A stretch of 64,000 nt of DNA from Herbaspirillum sp. SJZ107 (GTDB lineage: Bacteria; Pseudomonadota; Gammaproteobacteria; Burkholderiales; Burkholderiaceae_D). Below, piece after piece: positions 20,667 to 30,861 of this stretch. The notes under the pieces were generated by a model. The model worked only from the letters and a program-made list of their open reading frames with translations. It was not told where the DNA came from and did no database searches. The stretch lies in contig NZ_VFNH01000004.1 of the NCBI RefSeq assembly GCF_006715485.1, positions 186,001 to 250,000 on the forward strand, read 5' to 3'. How positions within the stretch are numbered: position 1 is the stretch's first letter; each line of letters opens with the position of its first letter. A program made the position numbers and the translations under genes.

Positions 20667-23600
20667 ATGCCTTCCGCGATCACCCCCGGCCTCCTCATCC
20701 TGCACGGCAACCAGATGGAATTGCTGCGCGCCGCCGTCTTCGACTGGCTGCGCAACCACCCGCTGGGGCCGCTGGAAGAGGAAATCGTGCTGGTGCAGTC
20801 GAACGGCGTCGCCGAATGGCTGAAGATCGCGCTGGCCGAGGACATGGGCGTGTGCGCCGCCACCCGCGTGGCGCTGCCGGCGCGCTTCCTGTGGCAGTCC
20901 TACCGCGGCATGCTGGGTCCGGAGCGGGTGCCGAGCCGCTCGCCCTTCGACAAGGATGCGCTCACCTGGCGCCTGATGCGCCTGCTGCCCGAGCTCCTGC
21001 AAAAGGAGAAGTTCGAACCGCTGCGCCACTTCCTGCAGGACGGCGACCCCGAGCGCCGCCTGCAGCTGGCCGAGCGCCTGGCCGACCTGTACGACCAGTA
21101 CCAGGTCTACCGCGCCGACTGGCTGACCGACTGGGCGGAGAATCGCGACCAGTTGCGCCGTCCCGGCGGCGAGCCGGTGCCGCTGGCGCCCGACCAGTGC
21201 TGGCAGGCCCAGCTCTGGCGCGAGATCCACGCGAGCATGCCGCCGGAGCGCCGCTGGTCGGGCCGCGCCACCATCCACCAGCAGTTCATGGCCGCGGTCG
21301 AGGAAGCGCGCCAGCCGGTGCAGCGCCTGCCGCGCCGCGTGGTGCTGTTCGGGATGTCGACGCTGCCGTACCAGACCATCCAGGCGGTAGCCGGCCTGTC
21401 GCGCTACACCCAGGTGCTGCTGGCGGTGCCGAACCCCTGCCAGTTCTACTGGGGCGACATTTGCGAGGGGCGCGAGCTGCTGCGCGCCGCCTATAAACGC
21501 CAGGTGGCCAAGAACGGCACCAGCCTGGCCGACATCCCGCCGGAACAGATGCACGCCCACTGCCACCCGCTGCTGGCCAGCTGGGGCAGGCAGGGGCGCG
21601 ACTTCATCCGCATGCTGGACGAATTCGACAACGGCGAAGCGAGCAAATTCGCCAACATGCGGGTCGACCTGTTCTCCGATGAGGAAGGCGCGTGTCTGCT
21701 GAACCAGGTGCAGGGCGCGATCCGCGACCTGGTGCCGCTGGCCGAGCATGCCTTTGAAGCGCCGCCGCCGGACGACCGCTCGATCGAATTCCACATTGCC
21801 CACAGCGCCCAGCGCGAAGTCGAGGTGCTGCACGACCAGTTGCTGTCATGGTTCGCCGAGGATCGCGATGAGCCCCTGCGTCCGCGCGACGTGGTCGTCA
21901 TGATGCCGGACATCGAGACCTTCTCGGCCGCGATCCACGCCGTGTTCGACCAGCACAAGAGGAATGACCCGCGCTACATTCCGTTCGAGATCGGCGACGT
22001 CAAGGACCGCAGCGTGAATCCGCTGCTGGTGGCGCTCGAATGGCTGCTGCGGCTGCCGCAGCAGCGCTGCCGCCAGAGCGAGGTGCGCGACCTGCTCGAC
22101 GTGCCGGCGGTGGCCAAGCGCTTCGGCATCGAGGAAGACGACCTGGCCATCCTCGGCCACTGGATCGAAGGCGCCAGCGTGCGCTGGGGCCTGGATGCGC
22201 GCCACCGCGCCGGCCTCGGGCTGGGTTCGGCCGGCGAGCAGAATTCCTGGCTGTTCGGCATCCGGCGCATGTTGTTGGGTTATGCCACCGGCCAGGGGGC
22301 CAGCTTCAACGACATCGAGCCGTATGCGGAAGTGGGCGGACTCGATGCGGCGCTGGCCGGCTCGCTGGCCGAGCTGGTCGAGGCGCTGCTGGCCTGGCGC
22401 GAGCAGCTCGACGGCAACCTGCGGCCGATGGAGTGGGGCGCCCGTGCGCGCGCGATGATGGCGCGCTTCTTCCGCGCCACCGACGACGACGACCGCCGGA
22501 TGCTGCACCAGCTCGAGGAAGCGCTGCAATGCTGGCTCGAGATCTGCGAGAACGCGCTGTTCGACGAACCGGTGCCGCTCGCGGTGATGCGCGAAGCCTG
22601 GCTCGGCGAGCTGGACCAGCCGGCGCTGACCCACCAGTTCGTGTCCGGCGGCGTCACCTTCTGCACGCTGATGCCGATGCGCGCCGTGCCCTTCCGCGTG
22701 GTATGCCTGCTCGGCATGAACGACGGCGATTTCCCGCGCCGCGCCCAGCAATCCGACTTCGATCTGCTGGCGATGCCGGGGATGGGCCGCCCGGGCGATC
22801 GCTCGCGCCGCGACGACGACCGCTACCTGATGCTGGAAGCGCTGCTGGCCGCGCGCGACAAGCTGTATGTGAGCTGGGTCGGACGCAACGTGCGCGACAA
22901 CACCGAGCAGCCGGCCTCGGTGCTGGTGTCGCAGCTGCGCGATTACCTCGCGGCCGGCTGGCACATGGACGTCGGCATGCTGACCACGGTGCATGCGCTG
23001 CAGCCGTTCTCGCGCCGCTACTTCGAACGCGGCGGCCTGCTGACCTATGCCGGCGAATGGCGCTCGGCGCACCGCGAGCTCGAAGGCGGCGAGGGCGGTG
23101 AGGAGGATGCGGGCGAGGCCAGGATCGAGGACAGCGGGCTGCCGCCCTACGAACTGGAACCCGACTACCGCCTCAAGCTGGGCGAACTGGCCGGTTTCCT
23201 GCGCCAGCCGGCGCGCTACTTCTTCCGGCGCCGCCTCGGCGTCAACTTCGGCCAGCTCGAAGTGGTGGGCGAGGACGAGGAACCGTTTTCGCTCGACGCG
23301 CTCGAGCGCTATCTATTGGAGGATACGCTGCTCGACGACAGCGGCACCCAGGAAGCCCAGGACGAGGTGCGCCAGGTACTGGCCACGCGCGCCGGCCGCC
23401 TGGCGCGCGAAGGCGTGCTGCCGATCGGCCTGATCGGGCGCCAGTGGCAGCAGCAGCTGGTCGACGAGCTGGTGCCGGTGCGCTCCGCCTGGCTGGCGCT
23501 GGGGGCGCGCTATCCGCAGCCGGCGCCGAAGCTGGCGGTCAGCCTGGATCTCGATGGGACGGGCGGCGCTCCGCTCATGCTGGACGACTGGATCGACCGC

Positions 23601-24113
23601 CTGCGCAGCAGCGACGAACGCAGCGTGTGGCTGATGCAGATCTCGTCCAAGGTGCTCGACCGCAAGGGCGCGCCGCGCGGCGACAAGCTGATCGGACCGT
23701 GGCTGCGCCAACTGGCGGCCGGTGCCGCGGCCGGCGACCATGCAGCGGTCACCGGCTACCTGGTGGCGCGCGACGGCATCGTCGAGATGGCGCCGATCGC
23801 GCAGGACGTGGCGCTGGCCACGCTGCGGCAACTGGCCGCGCTGTGGCGGCGCAACCTCGACCATCCGCTGCCGGTGGCCTGCAAGACCGCGCTGGCCCAC
23901 CTGCAGGAGGGGGACCCGCGCGAAACCTATGACGGCGGCTTCGAACTCTCCGGCGAGGTGGACGACCCCTGCCTGGCGCGCCTGTGGCCGGAATTCGCGC
24001 TGCTGCGCGCGGCCGGCGGCTGGCCCGACGTGGCCGAGGCGCTGTACGGGCCGCTGGTGGCCTGGCTGGACGAAGGCGTGACGGTGACCCGTTTCGAAGG
24101 AGGCGAGGCATGA
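20667..24113 (+). CDS. recC: Exodeoxyribonuclease V subunit gamma (RecC)
   Basis: RecC of the RecBCD helicase-nuclease, which processes double-strand breaks and reads Chi. At 1148 residues it is close to the usual length. It begins LLILHGNQMELLRAAV and has QSNGVAEWLK, both typical of the N-terminal inactive helicase fold. VVMMPDIETFSAAI and PFEIGDV follow in the middle region. FRVVCLLGMNDGDFPR is a strong RecC block. The C-terminal nuclease-like domain begins around YFFRRRLGV. First gene of recC-recB-recD; the stop overlaps the recB start (ATGA). There is no ptrA between recC and recB, unlike E. coli. Confidence 0.95.
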   Translation: MPSAITPGLLILHGNQMELLRAAVFDWLRNHPLGPLEEEIVLVQSNGVAEWLKIALAEDMGVCAATRVALPARFLWQSYRGMLGPERVPSRSPFDKDALTWRLMRLLPELLQKEKFEPLRHFLQDGDPERRLQLAERLADLYDQYQVYRADWLTDWAENRDQLRRPGGEPVPLAPDQCWQAQLWREIHASMPPERRWSGRATIHQQFMAAVEEARQPVQRLPRRVVLFGMSTLPYQTIQAVAGLSRYTQVLLAVPNPCQFYWGDICEGRELLRAAYKRQVAKNGTSLADIPPEQMHAHCHPLLASWGRQGRDFIRMLDEFDNGEASKFANMRVDLFSDEEGACLLNQVQGAIRDLVPLAEHAFEAPPPDDRSIEFHIAHSAQREVEVLHDQLLSWFAEDRDEPLRPRDVVVMMPDIETFSAAIHAVFDQHKRNDPRYIPFEIGDVKDRSVNPLLVALEWLLRLPQQRCRQSEVRDLLDVPAVAKRFGIEEDDLAILGHWIEGASVRWGLDARHRAGLGLGSAGEQNSWLFGIRRMLLGYATGQGASFNDIEPYAEVGGLDAALAGSLAELVEALLAWREQLDGNLRPMEWGARARAMMARFFRATDDDDRRMLHQLEEALQCWLEICENALFDEPVPLAVMREAWLGELDQPALTHQFVSGGVTFCTLMPMRAVPFRVVCLLGMNDGDFPRRAQQSDFDLLAMPGMGRPGDRSRRDDDRYLMLEALLAARDKLYVSWVGRNVRDNTEQPASVLVSQLRDYLAAGWHMDVGMLTTVHALQPFSRRYFERGGLLTYAGEWRSAHRELEGGEGGEEDAGEARIEDSGLPPYELEPDYRLKLGELAGFLRQPARYFFRRRLGVNFGQLEVVGEDEEPFSLDALERYLLEDTLLDDSGTQEAQDEVRQVLATRAGRLAREGVLPIGLIGRQWQQQLVDELVPVRSAWLALGARYPQPAPKLAVSLDLDGTGGAPLMLDDWIDRLRSSDERSVWLMQISSKVLDRKGAPRGDKLIGPWLRQLAAGAAAGDHAAVTGYLVARDGIVEMAPIAQDVALATLRQLAALWRRNLDHPLPVACKTALAHLQEGDPRETYDGGFELSGEVDDPCLARLWPEFALLRAAGGWPDVAEALYGPLVAWLDEGVTVTRFEGGEA

Positions 24114-27100
24114 GCCAGCTCCTCGACGCCCTGAACTTCCCGCTGCACGGCTCGCGCTTGATCGAGGCCAGCGCCGGTACCGGCAAGACCTGGACCATCG
24201 CCGCGCTGTACCTGCGCCTGGTCCTCGGCCATGGCACGAAAGGCGACGACGACAGCGGTGGCCTCTGGGAGGAGCCGGAAGAGCCGAGCGCCTTCGTGCG
24301 CCCGCTGCTGCCGCCCGAGATCCTGGTGATGACGTTTACGCGCGCCGCCACGCGCGAGCTGTCCAACCGCGTGCGCGAGCGGCTGGTGCAGGCCGCGGCC
24401 TACTTCCGCGGCGAGGCGGAACACGTCGATCCTTATTTAGAGGCGTTGGCCGACAGCTACCTCGACGATGCCGAGCGCGAACGCGCCGCGCACCGCCTGG
24501 TGCTGGCCGCCGAGACCATGGACGAAGCGGCCATCTTCACCATCGACGCCTGGTGCCAGCGCATGCTGCGCGAGCACGCCTTCGACAGCGGCAGCCTGTT
24601 CGACGAGGAACTGGTCAGCGACGAGCGCGGCCTGTTCGAGGATGCCGCCCACGATTACTGGCGCCAGCAGGTGTATCCCCTGAATGGCCAGGCTTTGAAG
24701 GTGCTGCTGTCGGCCTTTGCCGACGTCGAACTGCTCAAGCGCGCGGTGCGCGAGCTGGTCGGGCGTGCCGACAGTCTTGGCGGCGTGAGCGAGGAGCCGC
24801 TGGGCGCGCTGATCGCCCGCATCGAGCGCGAACAGAAAGCCGAGCTGGCGCGCCTGAAGGACGGCTGGGGCGAACGCGCGAACGCGATGGAAAGCTGGAT
24901 CGCGGCCCAACGCGAGCGCCATCCGAAAGCCTTCAACGGCAACAAGATGCGGCCCGATTCGCTGGTCAAGTGGTTCGAGGCGCTGCGCAGCTGGGCCGCC
25001 GACCCGGCGCGCCACCTGCCGGACCTGCCCGACACCGCGTGGCGCCGCCTGACTCCGGACGGTATCGCCGATGCGTACAGCAAGGACTTCAGCGCCGACG
25101 TGCCCGAGTGCTTCGACCATACGTGCGCGCTGCAGGAAGGCTTGCAGGCCATCGCGCCACTGTCGCACGCGCTGCTGCGCCACGCCGCCGGCCAGATCGC
25201 GCGCCGCATGGCCGACCTCAAGCGCCGCAACCGCCAGTTCGGCTTCGCCGACATGCTGGTGCGCCTGCGCGAGGCGCTGGAAGGTCCGAACGGCGAAGCG
25301 CTGCGCAAGCGTATCCTCGACCAGTTCCCGGTGGCGATGGTCGACGAATTCCAGGACACCTCGCCCGACCAGTACCGCATCTTCGACCTGCTGTACCGGG
25401 TCGAGGCGAACGACCCGGCGCGCGGCCTGTTCCTGATCGGCGATCCCAAGCAGTCGATCTACGGCTTCCGCGGCGCCGACATCCACAGCTACCTGTCGGC
25501 GCGGCGCGCCACCACCGGCCGCCATTACCAGCTCGGCACCAACTACCGCTCGACCGAGCAGCTGGTGGGGGCGGTCAACCGCCTGTTCCACTACGCCGAA
25601 CAGGGCTACGCCGCGGGCGCCTTCAAGTTCAAGAGCGGAGAAGAGAACCCGCTGCCTTTCGAACCGGTCGAAGCGGCCGGCCGCCGCCAGCAGCTGGTCG
25701 GCGTCGACGGCCCGTACCAGGCGCTGGCGGTGGCCGCCACCGAGCGCGACGACCTGCGCACCGAGGATTACCGCGACTTCTTCGCCCACCACTGCGCCGA
25801 GCACATCGTCACCCTGCTGAACGACGCGCGCGTCGGATTCGCCGACGACGAAGGAAATTTCGAGCGGCTGATGCCGGCCGATATCGCGATCCTGGTGCGC
25901 GACCGCCGCGAAGCGACCGCGATCCGGCGCGCGCTGGCCCGGCGCAAGGTGCCGAGCGTGTACCTCTCCGACCAGGATTCGGTGGTCGAGAGCGAGGAAG
26001 CTGCCGACGTGCTGCGCTGGCTGCAGGCGGTCGCGAATCCACTGGACGGCGCCCTGGCGCGCGCCGCCTTTGCCACCGCCACCTGCGCGCTGCCGCTGGC
26101 CGAGCTGGCGCGCCTGGCCAGCGACGAGCAGGCCTGGGAAAGCCGGGTCGAGCAGCTGAAAGCCCTGCACCAGACCTGGCAGCGCCAGGGCGTGCTGGCC
26201 ATGCTGCGCCGCTTCATCCACGAACTCGGGCTGCCGGCCAAGCTGCTGGGCCTGGGCGGCGGCGAGCGCCGCCTGACCAACCTGCTGCACCTGGCCGAGC
26301 TGCTGCAGGAAGCCAGCCGCGAACTCGATGGCGAACAGGCGCTGGTGCGCTGGTTCGCCGAACAGATCGAGGGCATGGGCGAAGGGGGCGACGAACGCGT
26401 GCTGCGCCTGGAGAGCGACGCCGAGCTGGTGAAGGTGGTCACGGTGCACAAATCGAAGGGACTCGAGTACCCGCTGGTCTACCTGCCGTTCGCGGTCACT
26501 GCGCGCAAGACCGACCGCCGCAACCGCGCCTTTTTCGAATACGTGGAAGAGGGCCAGCGCCGCATCGACCTGGCCCTGAGCGACGAAGCCCTGGCCGCGG
26601 TCGACCGCGCGCGCCTCGAAGAAGACCTGCGCCTGCTGTACGTGGCGCTGACGCGCGCGCGCCACTTCCTGTGGCTGGGCGTGGCCGCGGTGGCGGCCGG
26701 GCGCAAGGGCGAGAACCGCCTGCACGAATCGGCGCTCGGCTACCTGCTGACCGGCGGCGAGCCGGTGATGGCGTCCAGCATGCGCGAACGCTGGGACAGC
26801 GTGCGAGGAGAGGCAGAGGGTATCGAACTGCACACCCTGGACGCGCCCGAGGGCTGCACCGTGCTGCGCCGCGAGGACGTGCGGCCGGCGTTGATGGAAG
26901 CGCCGGCCTACCGCGCCGCCTTCGAGCGCAACTGGGCGGTCGGCTCCTTCACCTCGCTGACGCGCCAGACCGTGGCGCCGCCGCAGCGCGCCCAGGAAGA
27001 AAACCTGATGGAAGAGGCCGAGCCGGGCACGGTGGAAGTGCTGCACGCCGACGACGCGCCCTGGCACCGCTTCCCGCGCGGCGCCGGACCCGGCAACTTC

Positions 27101-27805
27101 CTGCACGAGCGCCTCGAGTGGATGGCCACCGAGGGCTTCCACCGCATCGACGACGAGAACTTCCTGCTGCAGCTGACGCAGCGGATCGAGCGTGCCGGCT
27201 GGGCCAACCGCCGCGAGGACGCCATCGCCTGGCTGCGCACGATCGCCACCACGACCCTGCCGCCGCTGGAAGCCTCGCTGGCGGAACTGTCCGAAGCTGC
27301 GCAGATGCACGATAGCCGCGTGCTGGCCGAGATGGAATTCTGGTTCCCCAGCCGCCAGCTCGACGTCGGCGCGCTCGACCGCCTGTGCCGCAAGCGCCTG
27401 CTCGGCAACGTGCAGCGTCCGGTGCTGCCGGAGCGCCAGCTGCACGGCATGCTGAAGGGCTTCATGGACCTGGTGTTCGAGGCCGATGGCCGCTACTGGG
27501 TGCTGGACTACAAGTCGAATGCGCTCGGGCCGGGCGACGCCGCCTACACCAGGTCGGCGATGGCGTCCGGCATGGCCGGGCACCGCTACGACATCCAGGG
27601 TGCCATCTACATGCTGGCGGTGCACCGCCTGCTGCGGGCGCGCCTGGGCAACGATTACCGGCCCGAGGAGCAGCTGGGCGGGGCGGTATTCCTGTTCCTG
27701 CGCGGGATCGCCAACCCGGCCACGCATGGCTGCTACCTGCTGGAGCCCGACCTCGAACTGCTCGATGGCCTGGACCGCCTGCTGGGCGAAGGAATGAACG
27801 GATGA
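24110..27805 (+). CDS. recB: Exodeoxyribonuclease V subunit beta (RecB)
   Basis: SF1A 3'-5' helicase fused to the RecBCD nuclease domain, 1231 residues. The Walker A lysine is K26 in EASAGTGKTW, motif II is MVDEFQDTSP, and later motifs include LIGDPKQSIYGFRGAD and VTVHKSKGLEYPLVYLP. The C-terminal nuclease has LDYKSN with D1133 and K1135, matching the catalytic aspartate and lysine of E. coli RecB; both are present, so nuclease activity is expected. The start ATG overlaps the recC stop, and the recB stop overlaps the recD start, so the three subunits are translationally coupled. Confidence 0.96.
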   Translation: MSQLLDALNFPLHGSRLIEASAGTGKTWTIAALYLRLVLGHGTKGDDDSGGLWEEPEEPSAFVRPLLPPEILVMTFTRAATRELSNRVRERLVQAAAYFRGEAEHVDPYLEALADSYLDDAERERAAHRLVLAAETMDEAAIFTIDAWCQRMLREHAFDSGSLFDEELVSDERGLFEDAAHDYWRQQVYPLNGQALKVLLSAFADVELLKRAVRELVGRADSLGGVSEEPLGALIARIEREQKAELARLKDGWGERANAMESWIAAQRERHPKAFNGNKMRPDSLVKWFEALRSWAADPARHLPDLPDTAWRRLTPDGIADAYSKDFSADVPECFDHTCALQEGLQAIAPLSHALLRHAAGQIARRMADLKRRNRQFGFADMLVRLREALEGPNGEALRKRILDQFPVAMVDEFQDTSPDQYRIFDLLYRVEANDPARGLFLIGDPKQSIYGFRGADIHSYLSARRATTGRHYQLGTNYRSTEQLVGAVNRLFHYAEQGYAAGAFKFKSGEENPLPFEPVEAAGRRQQLVGVDGPYQALAVAATERDDLRTEDYRDFFAHHCAEHIVTLLNDARVGFADDEGNFERLMPADIAILVRDRREATAIRRALARRKVPSVYLSDQDSVVESEEAADVLRWLQAVANPLDGALARAAFATATCALPLAELARLASDEQAWESRVEQLKALHQTWQRQGVLAMLRRFIHELGLPAKLLGLGGGERRLTNLLHLAELLQEASRELDGEQALVRWFAEQIEGMGEGGDERVLRLESDAELVKVVTVHKSKGLEYPLVYLPFAVTARKTDRRNRAFFEYVEEGQRRIDLALSDEALAAVDRARLEEDLRLLYVALTRARHFLWLGVAAVAAGRKGENRLHESALGYLLTGGEPVMASSMRERWDSVRGEAEGIELHTLDAPEGCTVLRREDVRPALMEAPAYRAAFERNWAVGSFTSLTRQTVAPPQRAQEENLMEEAEPGTVEVLHADDAPWHRFPRGAGPGNFLHERLEWMATEGFHRIDDENFLLQLTQRIERAGWANRREDAIAWLRTIATTTLPPLEASLAELSEAAQMHDSRVLAEMEFWFPSRQLDVGALDRLCRKRLLGNVQRPVLPERQLHGMLKGFMDLVFEADGRYWVLDYKSNALGPGDAAYTRSAMASGMAGHRYDIQGAIYMLAVHRLLRARLGNDYRPEEQLGGAVFLFLRGIANPATHGCYLLEPDLELLDGLDRLLGEGMNG

Positions 27806-29811
27806 ACGCCGACCTCACAATCGATACCCAGGCCGCCTTCTGGCAGGAAGTCGAACGCCTGACCGAGGCCGGCGAACTGCGCCGCCTGTCCGGCGCCTTT
27901 GCGCGCTTCGTGGCGACGCTCGGCGCTGGGTCACCGGCGGTACTGTTGGCGGCGCTGGTGCTGTCCGAGCTGGAGGGGCGCGGCCACAGCTGCCTCTTGG
28001 TCGCTGACCTGGTCGACGACCCGGCCGGGCTGCTGGGCTGGGCCGAGGACGACTGGAAGGCGCTGGCCAAGGCCGCCAAGCCGGTGCCGAAGAGCGTCAA
28101 GGGCTGGACCGCGCAACTGGCCGCCTGCGAGCCGGTGTGGCACGCCGCCGACAGCTTCGACTACGGCCAGCCGCTGGTGCTGGCCGGCGCCGAGCGCGAT
28201 ACGCGCCTCTACCTGCGCCGCTACTGGCGCGACGAAACCCTGGTCGCGCGCACAGTGCGCGAGCGCGCCCGGGAACGCCACCCGGTCGACGCGCGCCTGG
28301 TGCGCACCTGGCTCGACGTCTTGTTCGTCTCCCCGCGCGCGCGCAACCCCGCGGACGGGCCGGACTGGCAGAAGCTGGCCTGCGCGATCGCGCTGCGCGG
28401 TTCGGTCGCGATCATCACCGGCGGCCCCGGCACCGGCAAGACCTACACGGTGGCGCGCCTGCTGGCGCTGCTGTTCGCGACGGCGCCCGATGCCGCGCGC
28501 CAGCGCGTGGCGCTGGCGGCGCCGACCGGCAAGGCCGCGGCGCGCCTGAAGCAGTCGATCGACAAGGCGCTGGGGGAACTGGCCGAGCGCGTCGGCGAAG
28601 CGCTGCCGCTGCGCGAACTGACCGCGCGCATGGGCGCCGCGCGCACGCTGCACTCGCTGCTGGGCGCGCGCCCCGACACCCGCATCTTCGCCCACAACAA
28701 GGGCAATCCGCTCGACATCGATGTGCTGATCGTCGACGAAGCCTCGATGGTCCACCTCGAGATGATGGCCTCGCTGCTGGACGCGCTGCCGCCGGGCGCC
28801 ACCCTGATCCTGCTGGGCGACAAGGATCAATTGGCGTCGGTGGAAGCCGGCGCCGTGCTGGGCGACCTGTGCCACGACGCCCAGGGTGGCCACTACGACG
28901 CCGACACCCTGGCCTACGTGGCCGAGGCCAGCGGCGAGACCATTCCGCCGGAATATGCCGGCGACGGCGGCGCGCTGGCCCAGCAGACCGTGATGCTGCG
29001 CCACAGCCGCCGCTTCGGCGGGCCGATCGGACAGTTGGCGCTGGCCGTCAACCGCGGCGACGTCGAGGCGGCGCTCGGGGTGCTGCGCGCCGGCGGGCCG
29101 GAGGGCGAGGTGAGCTGGATCGAGCACGCCCACCAGCACCACGTGATCGCCCTGGCCGGCGACGGCTACCGTCCGTACCTGGAGCTGTTGCGCAAGGGAC
29201 CCGGCGCCGCTGCGCACGAAGACTGGGTGCGCGCCGTGCTGCAGAGCTTCGAGGGCTTCCGCATCCTCTGTGCGGTGCGCGAGGGCGAGTGGGGCGTCGA
29301 AGGCCTGAACACGGCGATCGAGACACGCCTCGACCACGCGGGGCTGATCCGGCGCGGCGGCGACTGGTACGTCGGGCGCCCGGTGATGGTGACCCGCAAC
29401 GACTACGGTACCGGCGTCTTCAACGGTGACATCGGCCTGACCCTGCCCGATCCGGCGCGCCCGGACTCGCTGCGGGTCTGGTTCCTCGAAGGCGACAAGG
29501 TCAGGAGCGTGCTGGCCACGCGCCTGCGCCACGTCGAGACCGCGTACGCGATGACGGTGCACAAGTCGCAGGGTTCGGAATTCGCGCACACGGTACTGGC
29601 GCTGCCGAAGGAGGGCGGGGCGGTGCTGGCGCGCGAGCTGGTCTACACCGGCATCACCCGCGCCAGCCGGCGCTTCACCCTGGTCACGCCGGGCACGGCG
29701 GTGCTGGGCGAGGCGATCCTGCGCCGCACTCACCGCGCCAGCGGTTTGCGCGGCATGGTCGAAGCGCGGCAATCAGCGGGCACAGGACATCAAGGGGACA
29801 CAGGACATTAA
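27802..29811 (+). CDS. recD: Exodeoxyribonuclease V subunit alpha (RecD)
   Basis: SF1B 5'-3' helicase of RecBCD, 669 residues. Walker A lysine K213 in GGPGTGKTYTV; motif II VLIVDEASMV; later motifs VMLRHSRRFGG and MTVHKSQGSEF, the last coupling ATP hydrolysis to DNA binding. The N-terminal domain that contacts RecC occupies roughly residues 1-130. The extreme C-terminus has a short low-complexity repeat (GTGHQGDTGH) encoded by a partial DNA repeat. The start was set by the ATGA overlap with recB. Last gene of the operon. Confidence 0.95.
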   Translation: MNADLTIDTQAAFWQEVERLTEAGELRRLSGAFARFVATLGAGSPAVLLAALVLSELEGRGHSCLLVADLVDDPAGLLGWAEDDWKALAKAAKPVPKSVKGWTAQLAACEPVWHAADSFDYGQPLVLAGAERDTRLYLRRYWRDETLVARTVRERARERHPVDARLVRTWLDVLFVSPRARNPADGPDWQKLACAIALRGSVAIITGGPGTGKTYTVARLLALLFATAPDAARQRVALAAPTGKAAARLKQSIDKALGELAERVGEALPLRELTARMGAARTLHSLLGARPDTRIFAHNKGNPLDIDVLIVDEASMVHLEMMASLLDALPPGATLILLGDKDQLASVEAGAVLGDLCHDAQGGHYDADTLAYVAEASGETIPPEYAGDGGALAQQTVMLRHSRRFGGPIGQLALAVNRGDVEAALGVLRAGGPEGEVSWIEHAHQHHVIALAGDGYRPYLELLRKGPGAAAHEDWVRAVLQSFEGFRILCAVREGEWGVEGLNTAIETRLDHAGLIRRGGDWYVGRPVMVTRNDYGTGVFNGDIGLTLPDPARPDSLRVWFLEGDKVRSVLATRLRHVETAYAMTVHKSQGSEFAHTVLALPKEGGAVLARELVYTGITRASRRFTLVTPGTAVLGEAILRRTHRASGLRGMVEARQSAGTGHQGDTGH

Positions 29812-29836
29812 GGGGGCGCAAGAGGCAAACCGATTA

Positions 29837-29884
29837 TTTGATTTCCATGTGGCAATAGTGATAAAGTTTTCGCTGGAAATCAAA
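29837..29884. promoter_or_regulatory. 11-bp inverted repeat in the motA upstream region
   Basis: TTTGATTTCCA at 29837 and its exact complement TGGAAATCAAA at 29874 are separated by 26 bases and end 13 bases before the motA start codon. The space between holds TAAAGTTT. Could be an operator or form an RNA hairpin covering the motA ribosome binding site. Visible in sequence; function inferred. Confidence 0.45.
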
Positions 29885-29897
29885 CCGGGGAGCGCTC

Positions 29898-30758
29898 ATG
29901 CTGGTCGTTGTCGGTTTCGTCGTCGTGCTGCTGGCGGTATTCGGCGGCTTCGCGCTGCAGGACGGGCACCTGGCTGCGCTGTTCCAGCCGTATGAACTGC
30001 TGATGATCTTCGGCGGCGCGCTCGGCGCCTTCGTGATCGCCAACGACCGCAAGGCGCTGTACCTCACCTGGCACAGCATCCCGGCCCTGTTCCGCGGCTC
30101 GCGCTACACGCGCGCACTCTACATGGCGCTGATGGCGCTGCTGTTCGACGTGCTGACCAAGGTACGCAAGGAAGGGCTGATGTCGCTCGAACGCGATGTC
30201 GACCACCCCGAGGCCAGCGCCCTGTTCGCCCAGTACCCGCTGGTGGCGGCCGACCCGCACCTGATGGAGTTCATCACCGACTACCTGCGCCTGATGGTGT
30301 CCGGCACCATGGACGCCTTCCAGGTCGAGAACCTGATGGACAACGAAATCGAGACCTACCTCGAAGACGCCGATATCCCGGTGCAGGCCATCCACAAGCT
30401 GGCCGACGGCATGCCGGCCTTCGGCATCGTTGCCGCGGTGATGGGCGTGGTGCACACGATGGGGTCGGTCGGCAAGCCGCCGGCCGAGCTGGGCGCGCTG
30501 ATCGCGGCGGCACTGGTCGGCACCTTCCTCGGCATCCTGCTGTCGTATGGACTGGTCGCGCCGCTGTCCAGTCTGCTGCACCGGCGCCACCAGGAAGTGG
30601 CCAAGGCGCTGCAGTGCGTGAAGGTGACGCTGCTGGCCAGCATGAACGGTTATGCGCCGGCGATTGCGGTGGAGTTCGGGCGCAAGGTCATTTCCGCCAC
30701 CGAGCGCCCGACCTTTGCCGAGCTGGAAGGGCATGTGCGCCAGCTGAAGGCGCGCTGA
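29898..30758 (+). CDS. motA: MotA/TolQ-family flagellar stator subunit (orphan MotA)
   Basis: Inner-membrane proton-channel subunit of 286 residues with two N-terminal and two C-terminal membrane segments and a large cytoplasmic loop. PAFGIVAAVMGVVHTMG and LGILLSYGLVAPLSSLL carry the two conserved prolines of the MotA pore. LMSLERDVDHPE lies in the cytoplasmic region that meets the rotor. The normal partner MotB is not next door: the following gene encodes a single-pass protein without an OmpA-like domain. No other flagellar gene is in the window. It could pair with a MotB encoded elsewhere. Confidence 0.88.
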   Translation: MLVVVGFVVVLLAVFGGFALQDGHLAALFQPYELLMIFGGALGAFVIANDRKALYLTWHSIPALFRGSRYTRALYMALMALLFDVLTKVRKEGLMSLERDVDHPEASALFAQYPLVAADPHLMEFITDYLRLMVSGTMDAFQVENLMDNEIETYLEDADIPVQAIHKLADGMPAFGIVAAVMGVVHTMGSVGKPPAELGALIAAALVGTFLGILLSYGLVAPLSSLLHRRHQEVAKALQCVKVTLLASMNGYAPAIAVEFGRKVISATERPTFAELEGHVRQLKAR

Positions 30759-30861
30759 CGCGGCAGCGGCCCTGCAATAAAGTGTGATTATTTGGCAAGA
30801 ATCATTTGCTATGCTCTTCCTTTTCGCACATTGTCGCTGATGTTCGGCAAGGGAGAAGCTG

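Noticed and set aside
24437..27727. A 1096-residue minus-strand frame opposite recB
   Set aside because: Antisense shadow of recB: composition is high in Arg, Gln, His and Ala, with no motifs, while recB itself is complete and motif-rich.
20667..29811. recCBD considered as a phage-defence or mobile locus
   Set aside because: All three subunits are full-length with the expected motifs and operon overlaps; it is a standard housekeeping repair operon with the same composition as its neighbours.
29862..29869. Exact TAAAGTTT, the -35 of flagellar sigma-28 promoters, upstream of motA
   Set aside because: Eleven bases downstream reads CAAACCGG, which does not resemble the GCCGATAA -10 element. A single matching half is not enough.
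30792..30815. TTGGCA and TATGCT as a promoter for the 30862 gene
   Set aside because: The spacer is only 12 bases, far from the 16 to 18 needed.
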